From assembly GCF_030824335.1 (NCBI RefSeq), contig NZ_JAVBXX010000014.1:1-64000 (forward strand): a DNA stretch of 64,000 nucleotides, given 5' to 3'. Below the pieces are notes generated by a model, which had not been told where the DNA came from, ran no database searches, and worked only from the letters and a program-made list of their open reading frames with translations. This stretch comes from Azonexus sp. Its GTDB lineage: Bacteria; Pseudomonadota; Gammaproteobacteria; Burkholderiales; Rhodocyclaceae. Of the stretch, positions 43,221-50,257 are shown piece after piece (the stretch's first letter is position 1; each line of letters begins with the position of its first letter). A program made the translations under genes and the position numbers.

Positions 43221-44842
43221 TATTTTTTGCCAGCCGAATATTTCTGCCGGATGCGATTCATCAGTTCGGCAATTTCCGCCAGCTTGGGATGAGTTGGTGC
43301 CTGGACCTGCACCGCCTGCTGGAAACTCTGCGCCTGGCGCAGCTTGTCTGCGTCAACGCCGTTATTGAAAACATCGAACAACAGCGCGGCGGCGGCATTC
43401 GACACCACCTGCATGTTGCCGGGTAGTCGATTCGCCGCATCGGTCAGCATTTCTGCCGCAATCGACAACTCACCAGCCTTGGCCCGCAGCACAGCAGCGT
43501 TGTTGAGTTGAATGATCTCGCCGATGCTTTCCTTGATCAGGTTTTCGGACAGTGCGCCAGCACCGTTATCGCGCAGCACGCTCGAAATCTCTTCGTGCAG
43601 CCCGGTGGACTCGGGATTGTTCTGCACCAGATTTTTCAGGATGCTCTGAGCCTCGGTTTGCTTGCCCGTATTCAAGCAGGCCTTGGCGATGGTCATCGCA
43701 ATATCGGCCGGCAACTTGCTGACGTCGCCTTGCATCGAACGGGCCAGCGCAGCCTCGGCTTTTTCGGGATTACCGGCCTGATGCTGCGCAATAGCCTCCA
43801 CGGCTGCGAGGAGCGGGTCGTTGGCATCGCTCTTGAAATTGGTTCGGGCCTCTTCAAGCAGCGTAACCGCTTTGGCTGACTCGCCAATTTCGGTCAGCGC
43901 CTTGCCCAGCTGGGCGATATCCCGGGTTTCGCGCAGCGGCGAATTGCGGGTTTTTTTCACCACCTGATCCAGTGCCTGCTCAACGCGTGCGTAATCGCCC
44001 TTTTTTTCGGCAACCGTCGCAATGGCACGATGTCTGGCCAGCGAATTCGGGGAAATGGTCTGCGCGTTTTCCAGGATCGATAAAGCTGTTTCGGTGTGCC
44101 CTGACGCCAGGTGTAACTTGCCCAGAAGATCGTAAGCGGCCATCAGGCGCGGTTCGTCCCCGATCAACGCCTCCAGCGTCTCGATGCTGCCCTTGATGTC
44201 GCCTTGTTGCTGTTGGGCGCGGGCCAAGCCCAGCCGGGCCCAGGGCATGGGACGCAGGGTCAGGGCCTGGCGATAGAACTCGACGGCTTCGGCGCCTTGT
44301 CCGGCAAACAACAGCGCATTGCCCTTGATCCGCATGACGTCGACCATGTAGCGATCCTTGGCCGCCAGAATGTCGTTACAGGAAGCAATGACACCGTTCC
44401 AGTCGCCTTTGTCCTGCAACTGGTCGACCCGTGCCAGACGATCTTTTTTCTCCAGCAGGCGCTCCATGCGCATTTTCAGCACTTCAGCCGTAAATGGCTT
44501 GAGCAAATAATCGTCCGGCAGGCACTCGGCGGCCGTCACGACACTTTCGTAATTTTTTTCTGCCGTGATCATGATGAATACCACACCCCGGCCGATGATA
44601 TTCCGGGTCCGCAGGTACTCGAGGAATTGCTGGCCATCGGTGCCACCGGCCAGGTAGTAGTCACAAAGGATGACGTCAAACCGGGTGGTCGTGAAATGCT
44701 GCAGCGCGTCTTTTACATTGCCGCTGACCGTGACTTTTTCACAACCCAGACTGCTCAGTTGGGCGCGCAGCGAACTGCGCATTTCTGGCATGTCATCCAG
44801 GATAAGGACACTTTTATTGCTGTAATTTGTCAGAATTGCCAT
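43220..44842 (-). CDS. Response regulator receiver domain fused to tetratricopeptide repeats
   Basis: Cytoplasmic protein of 540 residues. An N-terminal receiver domain (about 1-130) has the acidic pair in LILDDMPEM, phosphorylatable Asp in VILCDYYLAGGTDG and Lys in LLKPFTAE. The rest is TPR repeats (about 150-530), e.g. GNALLFAGQGAEAVEFYRQAL and ARLGLARAQQQQGDIKGSIETLEAL. There is no DNA-binding domain, so output is probably through protein contacts. Known relatives occur near kinases of the same short type in Rhodocyclales and Pseudomonas; I base this on architecture only. Confidence 0.88.
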   Translation of the reverse strand: MAILTNYSNKSVLILDDMPEMRSSLRAQLSSLGCEKVTVSGNVKDALQHFTTTRFDVILCDYYLAGGTDGQQFLEYLRTRNIIGRGVVFIMITAEKNYESVVTAAECLPDDYLLKPFTAEVLKMRMERLLEKKDRLARVDQLQDKGDWNGVIASCNDILAAKDRYMVDVMRIKGNALLFAGQGAEAVEFYRQALTLRPMPWARLGLARAQQQQGDIKGSIETLEALIGDEPRLMAAYDLLGKLHLASGHTETALSILENAQTISPNSLARHRAIATVAEKKGDYARVEQALDQVVKKTRNSPLRETRDIAQLGKALTEIGESAKAVTLLEEARTNFKSDANDPLLAAVEAIAQHQAGNPEKAEAALARSMQGDVSKLPADIAMTIAKACLNTGKQTEAQSILKNLVQNNPESTGLHEEISSVLRDNGAGALSENLIKESIGEIIQLNNAAVLRAKAGELSIAAEMLTDAANRLPGNMQVVSNAAAALLFDVFNNGVDADKLRQAQSFQQAVQVQAPTHPKLAEIAELMNRIRQKYSAGKK

Positions 44843-45053
44843 AAAGAAACGCTGGCCCCAAGTGTCACAGATCGATGTTTGGCGGAAGATGCTGGCGCGA
44901 GTTTAGCCGGGCTGGCGCCAGATAGCGACAGCTCCTTAAGGGGTAGGCCGACGACATGCAAAGCGGAAAACAGCCTGACAAACCCCTACCAATGCTGAGG
45001 GAATGCTGCGGTCAACGTGATAAAGTTGCCATTTTTCGCAAACGGATTCAGCC

Positions 45054-45650
45054 ATGTTCTCTGGAATCGTCGCGGCGGTTGGCCGCATTACCCAACTTAC
45101 CCCTCGTGAGGTCGGTTTCCGCCTGCATGTCGATGCCGGCAAGCTGGATCTCGGCAATGTCGTGCTCGGCGATTCAATTGCCCACAACGGCGTCTGCCTG
45201 ACGGTCGTCGCCGTCGAGGGTGGTCAATTCATGGTCGACGTGTCGCCGGAAACCTTGTCCTGCACGGTTGGTCTGGATGCCCCCGGCCCGGTCAATCTGG
45301 AAAAGGCGCTGCGTCTGGCCGACGTGATCGGCGGCCACCTGGTCTCCGGCCATGTCGACGGTGTCGGCGAGGTCTTGCGCTTCGACCCGGTAGGCGACAA
45401 TCGCCTGCTCGAAATCCGGGCGCCGAAGGAGATTGCCAAGTTCATCGCGCGCAAAGGCTCGATCACGGTCAATGGCACCAGCCTGACGACCAACGAAGTC
45501 AATGGCACCGATTTCACCATCAACCTGATCCCGCATACGCTGGAAAACACCACGCTGCATCTGCTGGCACCGGGCAGCAAGGTCAACCTGGAAGTGGACC
45601 TCATCGCCCGTTATTGCGAACGTCTGCTCGGCGCAGCCAACGAGGCCTGA
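45054..45650 (+). CDS. ribE: Riboflavin synthase alpha chain
   Basis: Trimeric enzyme of 198 residues that dismutates two 6,7-dimethyl-8-ribityllumazine to riboflavin. It has the expected internal duplication: MFSGIVAAVGRITQL and later GGHLVSGHVDGVGEV. The catalytic N-terminal region and the second barrel with SLTTNEVNGTDFTINLIPHTLENT are intact. No FMN riboswitch was recognised upstream (44843-45053). Confidence 0.96.
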   Translation: MFSGIVAAVGRITQLTPREVGFRLHVDAGKLDLGNVVLGDSIAHNGVCLTVVAVEGGQFMVDVSPETLSCTVGLDAPGPVNLEKALRLADVIGGHLVSGHVDGVGEVLRFDPVGDNRLLEIRAPKEIAKFIARKGSITVNGTSLTTNEVNGTDFTINLIPHTLENTTLHLLAPGSKVNLEVDLIARYCERLLGAANEA

Positions 45651-45668
45651 CGCTTCGTTGGCCTTGCT

Positions 45669-46691
45669 TCAGCACGTAGCCAGGATCAGCGATCCCTTTT
45701 CCCGGGGATCGAGGTCTACACGTGAAATCGACGAAAAACCGGCGGCAGTCAGCCAGTCCAGATAATCCGCGTGGCGGTGGGTCTGCGTGCCGGTTTCGTA
45801 CAGCAAGGTCAGCCGGAAGGCCGCATTGAAGGCATCGAGCGGTTGTTCCGCGATGTATTCGTGAATGACCAGCAGCCCGCCGGGATTCAGGGATTCGGCA
45901 ATGCGCCGGAAAACCTGGCGATTGTCTTCTGCCGTGTGGTTGTGGGCGACCGACAGGTAAAACACCACATCAAAATTCCCGCCCCAGTCGTGTTCGAGCA
46001 AATCCCCTGGGCTCAGACTGATGCGCTCGCTCAGTTGTGCCGCTTCGATGGCGGGCCCGGTTGCCGTCAGTGCGCTGGGCAGATCGACGATGGTCGCACT
46101 GAGTTGCGGGTAGTGCTGGCAAAAGCGGATCGAATGCAGGCCGTGCGAGCCGCCGAGGTCGAGCAGGCGGCGATGCGTTGGCGTGAGCGGTACGTATTTG
46201 AGCAAATCCGGCCCCAGATCCGCAGCAAAGGCCGCCATGTAGGCAGAAAACAGCTGTCCGAGCCGGGGTTTTTCCAGCATGGCATCCCACAAAGTGCTGG
46301 TTGGGTTGCCGCTGCGCACCGCTTCCGCCAGTTCGCCCATCATCGGCCAGGCTTCGTGGGTCCATAACAGGCCCGACGTGTAATCGACCTGGCCGCGATG
46401 GGTGAACCAGCGTTGCGTGCTGGCCGCGTTGGCGAATTTTTCTCCCTGTTTTTCCAGGTAGGCCAGCGTGACCAGAAAGTCGGCCAGTTTTGTCGTTCCT
46501 TGCTGGCTGGAGGCAATCCGGCCGGCCAGTTCATCGGCCGTCAGCGGTCCGTCGGCCAGGGCCTCGAACAGTCCCAGGCGCCCGGCCGAAATGATAGCTG
46601 CCGATTTCATCATCGGCATGTAAACGTCGAGCATGGCCAGTTCGGCAGAGCCGGTGGGCTGGCAGACATCAGGCTTGCACGTGGGACACAT
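45669..46691 (-). CDS. SAM-dependent O-methyltransferase (acetylserotonin O-methyltransferase type)
   Basis: Cytoplasmic enzyme of 340 residues. An N-terminal winged-helix dimerisation domain (about 20-110; SAGRLGLFEALADGPLTADELA) is followed by the Rossmann methyltransferase domain. Motif I is LLDLGGSHGLHSIRF (near 181-195), the VDLPSALTA motif and GGLLVIHEYIAE follow. The start at 46691 has AGGAG six bases upstream, and the longer frame to 46757 runs into that site. The N-terminus carries three cysteines (MCPTCKPDVC), unusual for the family. The substrate is unknown. Confidence 0.85.
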   Translation of the reverse strand: MCPTCKPDVCQPTGSAELAMLDVYMPMMKSAAIISAGRLGLFEALADGPLTADELAGRIASSQQGTTKLADFLVTLAYLEKQGEKFANAASTQRWFTHRGQVDYTSGLLWTHEAWPMMGELAEAVRSGNPTSTLWDAMLEKPRLGQLFSAYMAAFAADLGPDLLKYVPLTPTHRRLLDLGGSHGLHSIRFCQHYPQLSATIVDLPSALTATGPAIEAAQLSERISLSPGDLLEHDWGGNFDVVFYLSVAHNHTAEDNRQVFRRIAESLNPGGLLVIHEYIAEQPLDAFNAAFRLTLLYETGTQTHRHADYLDWLTAAGFSSISRVDLDPREKGSLILATC

Positions 46692-46794
46692 CGGGGACTC
46701 CTGACAGGGTATCGGTTGGCAAATATAGAGGGCCACGTAGCGAGTGTGCGGCATCACAAATCAGCGATCCCCCGCAAGCCCTCTGCGATGGGGA

Positions 46795-46998
46795 ATTCGA
46801 TGCCGGAATTGACGACGGGGACCGAAGTCCCCGCCGGCTATCTTTGGTAACAAGGCTCTAGCAGCCCCGGCTAGCCGTTTTTAGGCGGCAATAGCGAATT
46901 GCTCATCATTGGCAATTATGGATTTGCTTCATTAACGTCGATCGCCTGACGAGTTGCCTGCGCACCTTTGCCCGCCCTGTCGAAACCAGTACACCCCC
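46795..46998 (-). ncRNA. ssrA: tmRNA coding piece (5-prime tRNA half plus tag reading frame)
   Basis: The mature 5-prime end is set at 46998 by acceptor-stem pairing. It holds the D-like region, a pseudoknot-1 region, the tag frame at 46913-46881 and a terminal helix at 46802-46838 containing a GGGGAC-TTCG-GTCCCC-like hairpin. The 3-prime end is estimated from that helix. Confidence 0.8.
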
Positions 46999-47030
46999 AA
47001 CCAAACACACTGTCAGCCAATGCCCTTGGG

Positions 47031-47165
47031 TGGAGGTGAGGGGAATCGAACCCCTGTCCAGAACGCCTCCAGATTGCCGGAATTACAACCATGCTAGGGA
47101 TTATGGGGGCCACCCCCCATTTTTTCAAGACATGCTTCTGCTACAGACAAGCTGCCAATACCTTG
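47031..47165 (-). ncRNA. ssrA: tmRNA acceptor piece (3-prime tRNA half)
   Basis: It contains the T arm and the 3-prime acceptor strand. The mature 3-prime end before CCA addition is 47031. CGTTCT just before the T-arm region could pair with AGGGCG of the coding piece as helix P2 (two G-U pairs). A strong GGGGG/CCCCC hairpin at 47104-47121 may lie at or outside the mature 5-prime end, which is not determined. Confidence 0.75.
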
Positions 47166-47175
47166 GCATGGCGTC

Positions 47176-47754
47176 TTAACCGACGTAACGGAAGCTGCGT
47201 GTCGCATGCACACCGGCAACGCGTGCCGGGTTCAGGATACCGCTGCGCTCCAGTTGCTTGATGATGCGCGAGATGGTTTCGAAACGCAGGTCGGTGATCT
47301 CGGCGATGTCCTGGCGCATCGGCAGGATGACTTGGCCATCGCTGTCAACCAGCAACCGGATCAGGCCGAGCACCCGCTCGACCGCCTGGCCGCCGCGCAG
47401 CGCGACGATTTCGGCGGCCCGTTGCTGGGCGTGTGCCAGCGAGGCCAGCAGGCTTTCGCCGGCGATTGCCGGTTCGCCTTCCGGCCAGGGAAGCAGTTCG
47501 CAGTGCGTCAGCGCGCTGGCAGAAAAGGTGTAGGCACCGAACAGCAGGGTTTCGCAACCGACGATGTCGCCGGCGATAGCCAGGCTGGCGAAACGCTCTC
47601 CATCGACGTGCGGGCTGTCGAGGCGGATCACCCCATGTTGCAGACGCCAAGCCAAGCCTTCGCTGCCGGCATGATAGAGGCGCTCGCCACAGTCGAGTCG
47701 CCGAGGTTTTCGGGATTTTTCCACTTTTTTGCGGTCGACCGTGAAAAAGGCCAT
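47176..47754 (-). CDS. Crp/Fnr-family transcriptional regulator
   Basis: Regulator of 192 residues, shorter than typical Crp (about 210-230). A reduced cyclic-nucleotide-binding-like barrel (about 18-90; CGERLYHAGSEGLAWRLQHGVIRL) is followed by the dimer helix and a Crp-type helix-turn-helix (about 145-190; MRQDIAEITDLRFETISRIIKQLERSGIL). The FNR cysteine pattern is absent, so it is not a standard oxygen sensor. It lies 71 bases downstream of the TonB-receptor gene, separated by a strong terminator. Confidence 0.88.
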   Translation of the reverse strand: MAFFTVDRKKVEKSRKPRRLDCGERLYHAGSEGLAWRLQHGVIRLDSPHVDGERFASLAIAGDIVGCETLLFGAYTFSASALTHCELLPWPEGEPAIAGESLLASLAHAQQRAAEIVALRGGQAVERVLGLIRLLVDSDGQVILPMRQDIAEITDLRFETISRIIKQLERSGILNPARVAGVHATRSFRYVG

Positions 47755-47774
47755 TTTTTTCTCCTCGACAAACG

Positions 47775-47812
47775 AAAAAAGCCCCGATTACGACGAACCG
47801 GGGCGTTTTTTT
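47775..47812 (-). terminator. Bidirectional rho-independent terminator after the TonB-receptor gene
   Basis: GCCCCG (47781-47786) pairs with CGGGGC (47799-47804) around a 12-base loop. Six As precede and seven Ts follow on the plus strand, so it can terminate either way. It ends the receptor transcript 13 bases after the stop codon. Confidence 0.82.
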
Positions 47813-47824
47813 CAGCTGAATGAC

Positions 47825-50122
47825 TCAGAACTTGACATTGATGCCGGCGTACAGAGAACGTCCCATGCCGGGTACCGGCGCCCCCCACAGCGGGACGACA
47901 CCCATTGGCATGTTGTTGGCAGTCGCCATCATTGTCGTGCCTTGGCCAAGGTAGGCGCCGCCGAGCGGCATTTCATAGTAGCGGTCGAACAGGTTCTCGA
48001 TGCCGAAATCGAGGCGGACCTGTTTCCAGCTATGGCTGGCCCGCAGGTTGACCAAACTGTAACCGGAAGTTTTCATCTCGTTACGGGCTTCTGAGACTTT
48101 CCGTTTTGGCGCAACGCCGACGATTTCCAATGCATTGTCCCAGGCGCCGGTTTGCTGCGTCAGCGTCAGCTTGGCATTGAGCGGCATGATGTTGTACAGG
48201 TCGTCACCGGTCTCACGATTCTTGCCGCGAGTGTAGTTGAGCAGACCTTTCAAGCCGAGTTCGCCAGCTGCAGTGCGGGCCAGCGGCATCTGTCCGGAGA
48301 CGTCGATGCCGTAGAGACGGGCGGAATGATTGGCGTAGCGCAGCACGGTGAATTGATCGCGGAGCAGGACGCTGCGGGCACTGTTCGTCGTGCCGTCCCA
48401 TTGCATGGCATCGATGTAGTCGGTGACGTGCGTATAGAACGGAGTCAGCTTGAATTGGTGCGTGCGCTCGGCGTCGTGCCAGTCGAACGTCGCCGACAGT
48501 TTGTGTGCCTTTTCCGGCTTCAGGTCGGGGTTGCCGACATAGCCGTTGCCGTCGCCGACGAAGTTGTTCATCAGCGCGGCCATCTGCCAGGTGGACCACG
48601 GGAAGGCTTCGTACAGGCTGGGTGAGCGGGTCTTGCGGGCGAAGCCGAACTCGATGTCGAGGCCGGCGCTGGCGGTGTAGCGGGCGAGCGCGCTGAGGTC
48701 CCAGTTGTTGTCGCTGCGGGAGCGGTTGGTGGCGTTGAAGGCATTGGCATCACGCGCCTGGTTGCCGCCGCCGGCCGGGTTGTAGCCGGCCACATTGCCG
48801 GCGTCCATGGTCACGCGCTCGTAGCGCAGGCCGAGCAGCGTGGTCCACTGGCTGCCGCGGTGGGCTTCCCATTCGGCAAACAATGCCTTGCGGTCACGTT
48901 CACCATCGTTGATGTTGACGAAGGTGCCTGGCCACATGCCGCTGCCGGAGGCAGGCCACCAGTCGTTGAGGTGATAGCGCTGCAGTTCGCTGCCGATACG
49001 CAGCAGGTCGTTGTTGCCGAGCTTGATATCAGCCTTCAGGCTGGCGCCGGTGGTCCTGCTTTCGGTGATCATCGGCATGCCCTGGGCGCAGGTTGCGCTC
49101 ATGGCGCCGCAAGTCGTCGGGTCGATCGCTGCGCCACCGCCGGAAGCGGCGCCATACCAGTAACGTTTGTCCCGACCGAAATCCATGAAGTGATCGACGG
49201 TCTCGTGGTAGGCCCGTGCTTCCAGCTTGCCCCAGTCGTACTCTCCCAGCCAGCGCAGGTTGATGCGCTTTTGCTCGTTGTCGAGCAGGTCCATGCGCTG
49301 GTTCGGATAAAGCTGTTCCGGCATGTCCTGATAGCCGAGCTTGACCTCGAACAGGTGGTTGGCGTTCTTCACTGCCAGACCGAGCGTGTGGTTGGCGGTC
49401 TGGTAGGCGGTCGAGCCGACCTCGTCGCGCCCGAGTGAGTGACCCGCCCGGCCGGTGGCCGTGTAGTTCTTGAAGTTTTTGCCAGCGGTGTAATTGTCGG
49501 CTTCGCTGTAGGCACCGGTGTAGGTCAGGCTGATGTTCTCGGTGGCCATGGTGGCGCTGGCGTTAGCGCCGCGCGCGTCGTTGTTGCTGCGGTAGAAGGC
49601 ACCGATTTCGCCTTTGACCAGACGGCCCTGACCGGGCGCAGCGAATTCCGGCGCACGGGTTTCGGCGACGATGCTGCCGCCAATGCTGTCGCCCCCGACG
49701 CTGACCGGGCTGATACCGGCATAGACGGTGAGGCTGCCGACCTGGCTCGGATCGAGGTAGGAGAGCGCCGGGTTCATGTGGTTGGGGCAACTGGCAATCA
49801 GGTCCATGCCGTCGACCTTGATCCGCAGCCGGTCGTCTGCCAGGCCGTGAATGACCGGCAGGCTGGAGACAGCGCCGGCACCATAGAAGCTGACGCCGGG
49901 GACATCCTGGAGGAGGCTGGCAGCGTCGCTGGTGCCGGCACGGCGCGACTGGATGGCGGCGGATTCGATCTGGGTCGTGCTGCCGGCGCTTTTGTCGCGG
50001 TTTGCACTGACGACGATTTCACCGAGAGACTGGCTACCCTGTGCGATGGCACCGGAAACGAAAGCCGTCGATGAGAAAGCGATGCCGATGGCGACCGTTA
50101 ACGGCCGGATGCGATACCCCAT
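47825..50122 (-). CDS. TonB-dependent outer-membrane receptor, copper-receptor (NosA/OprC) type
   Basis: Outer-membrane beta-barrel of 765 residues. A signal peptide (about 1-28, ending GAIAQ) precedes a plug domain (about 40-165) and a barrel ending in GINVKF, with the terminal Phe needed for outer-membrane insertion. The plug contains SCPNHMNPALSYLDP. A CPNHM motif at this position is characteristic of NosA/OprC copper receptors. The late segment MMATANNMPMGVVPLWG is methionine-rich. Copper as ligand is an inference from that motif. The upstream region (50123-50257) is a probable regulatory region and carries the dispersed word at 50212. Confidence 0.85.
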   Translation of the reverse strand: MGYRIRPLTVAIGIAFSSTAFVSGAIAQGSQSLGEIVVSANRDKSAGSTTQIESAAIQSRRAGTSDAASLLQDVPGVSFYGAGAVSSLPVIHGLADDRLRIKVDGMDLIASCPNHMNPALSYLDPSQVGSLTVYAGISPVSVGGDSIGGSIVAETRAPEFAAPGQGRLVKGEIGAFYRSNNDARGANASATMATENISLTYTGAYSEADNYTAGKNFKNYTATGRAGHSLGRDEVGSTAYQTANHTLGLAVKNANHLFEVKLGYQDMPEQLYPNQRMDLLDNEQKRINLRWLGEYDWGKLEARAYHETVDHFMDFGRDKRYWYGAASGGGAAIDPTTCGAMSATCAQGMPMITESRTTGASLKADIKLGNNDLLRIGSELQRYHLNDWWPASGSGMWPGTFVNINDGERDRKALFAEWEAHRGSQWTTLLGLRYERVTMDAGNVAGYNPAGGGNQARDANAFNATNRSRSDNNWDLSALARYTASAGLDIEFGFARKTRSPSLYEAFPWSTWQMAALMNNFVGDGNGYVGNPDLKPEKAHKLSATFDWHDAERTHQFKLTPFYTHVTDYIDAMQWDGTTNSARSVLLRDQFTVLRYANHSARLYGIDVSGQMPLARTAAGELGLKGLLNYTRGKNRETGDDLYNIMPLNAKLTLTQQTGAWDNALEIVGVAPKRKVSEARNEMKTSGYSLVNLRASHSWKQVRLDFGIENLFDRYYEMPLGGAYLGQGTTMMATANNMPMGVVPLWGAPVPGMGRSLYAGINVKF

Positions 50123-50210
50123 GGAAACCTCTCCTTTGTCATTGTTGAATGCAAAGGGCGGATTGTCCGGTCAGCTAAGGCTTTCGGGAATGTGACAAAT
50201 CGTCGCACCC

Positions 50211-50254
50211 CTGCGGTCAACCGCGTTTTTTCCTATTTTCCGGGTAGACCGCAG
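50211..50254. repeat. Inverted pair of the dispersed word between ptsI and the TonB-receptor gene
   Basis: CTGCGGTC and GACCGCAG form an eight-base inverted repeat around a loop of about 28 bases that contains six Ts. It lies just after the ptsI stop codon. Paired uptake-type words used as terminators are known in Neisseria, and the same arrangement is suggested here by inference. Confidence 0.5.
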
Positions 50255-50257
50255 GAT

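Larger units (their letters stand above)
46795..47165 (-). ncRNA. ssrA: Circularly permuted (two-piece) tmRNA gene
   Basis: On the minus strand the 3-prime tRNA-like half (T arm AGGGG-TTCGATT-CCCCT, 3-prime acceptor strand CACCTCC plus discriminator A ending at 47031) comes first. A 32-base intervening segment (46999-47030) follows. The 5-prime half then begins GGGGGTG at 46998 and continues with ACTGGTTTCGACAGGG, the conserved tmRNA 5-prime sequence. GGGGGTG pairs with CACCTCC over seven bases including the G3-U pair required by alanyl-tRNA synthetase. The tag frame reads ANDEQFAIAA then TAA (46913-46881). The CCA end is not encoded; CCC follows. Permuted tmRNA genes are known from alphaproteobacteria, some cyanobacteria and some betaproteobacteria. 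Outer ends are approximate. Confidence 0.93.

Noticed and set aside
44843..45053. Possible FMN riboswitch upstream of ribE
   Set aside because: The conserved RFN boxes are not seen. Only a weak AGGGGT/ACCCCT pairing is present.
47031..47060. tRNA gene suggested by the T-loop sequence
   Set aside because: There is no D arm or anticodon arm at tRNA spacing. The T arm belongs to the acceptor half of the permuted tmRNA.
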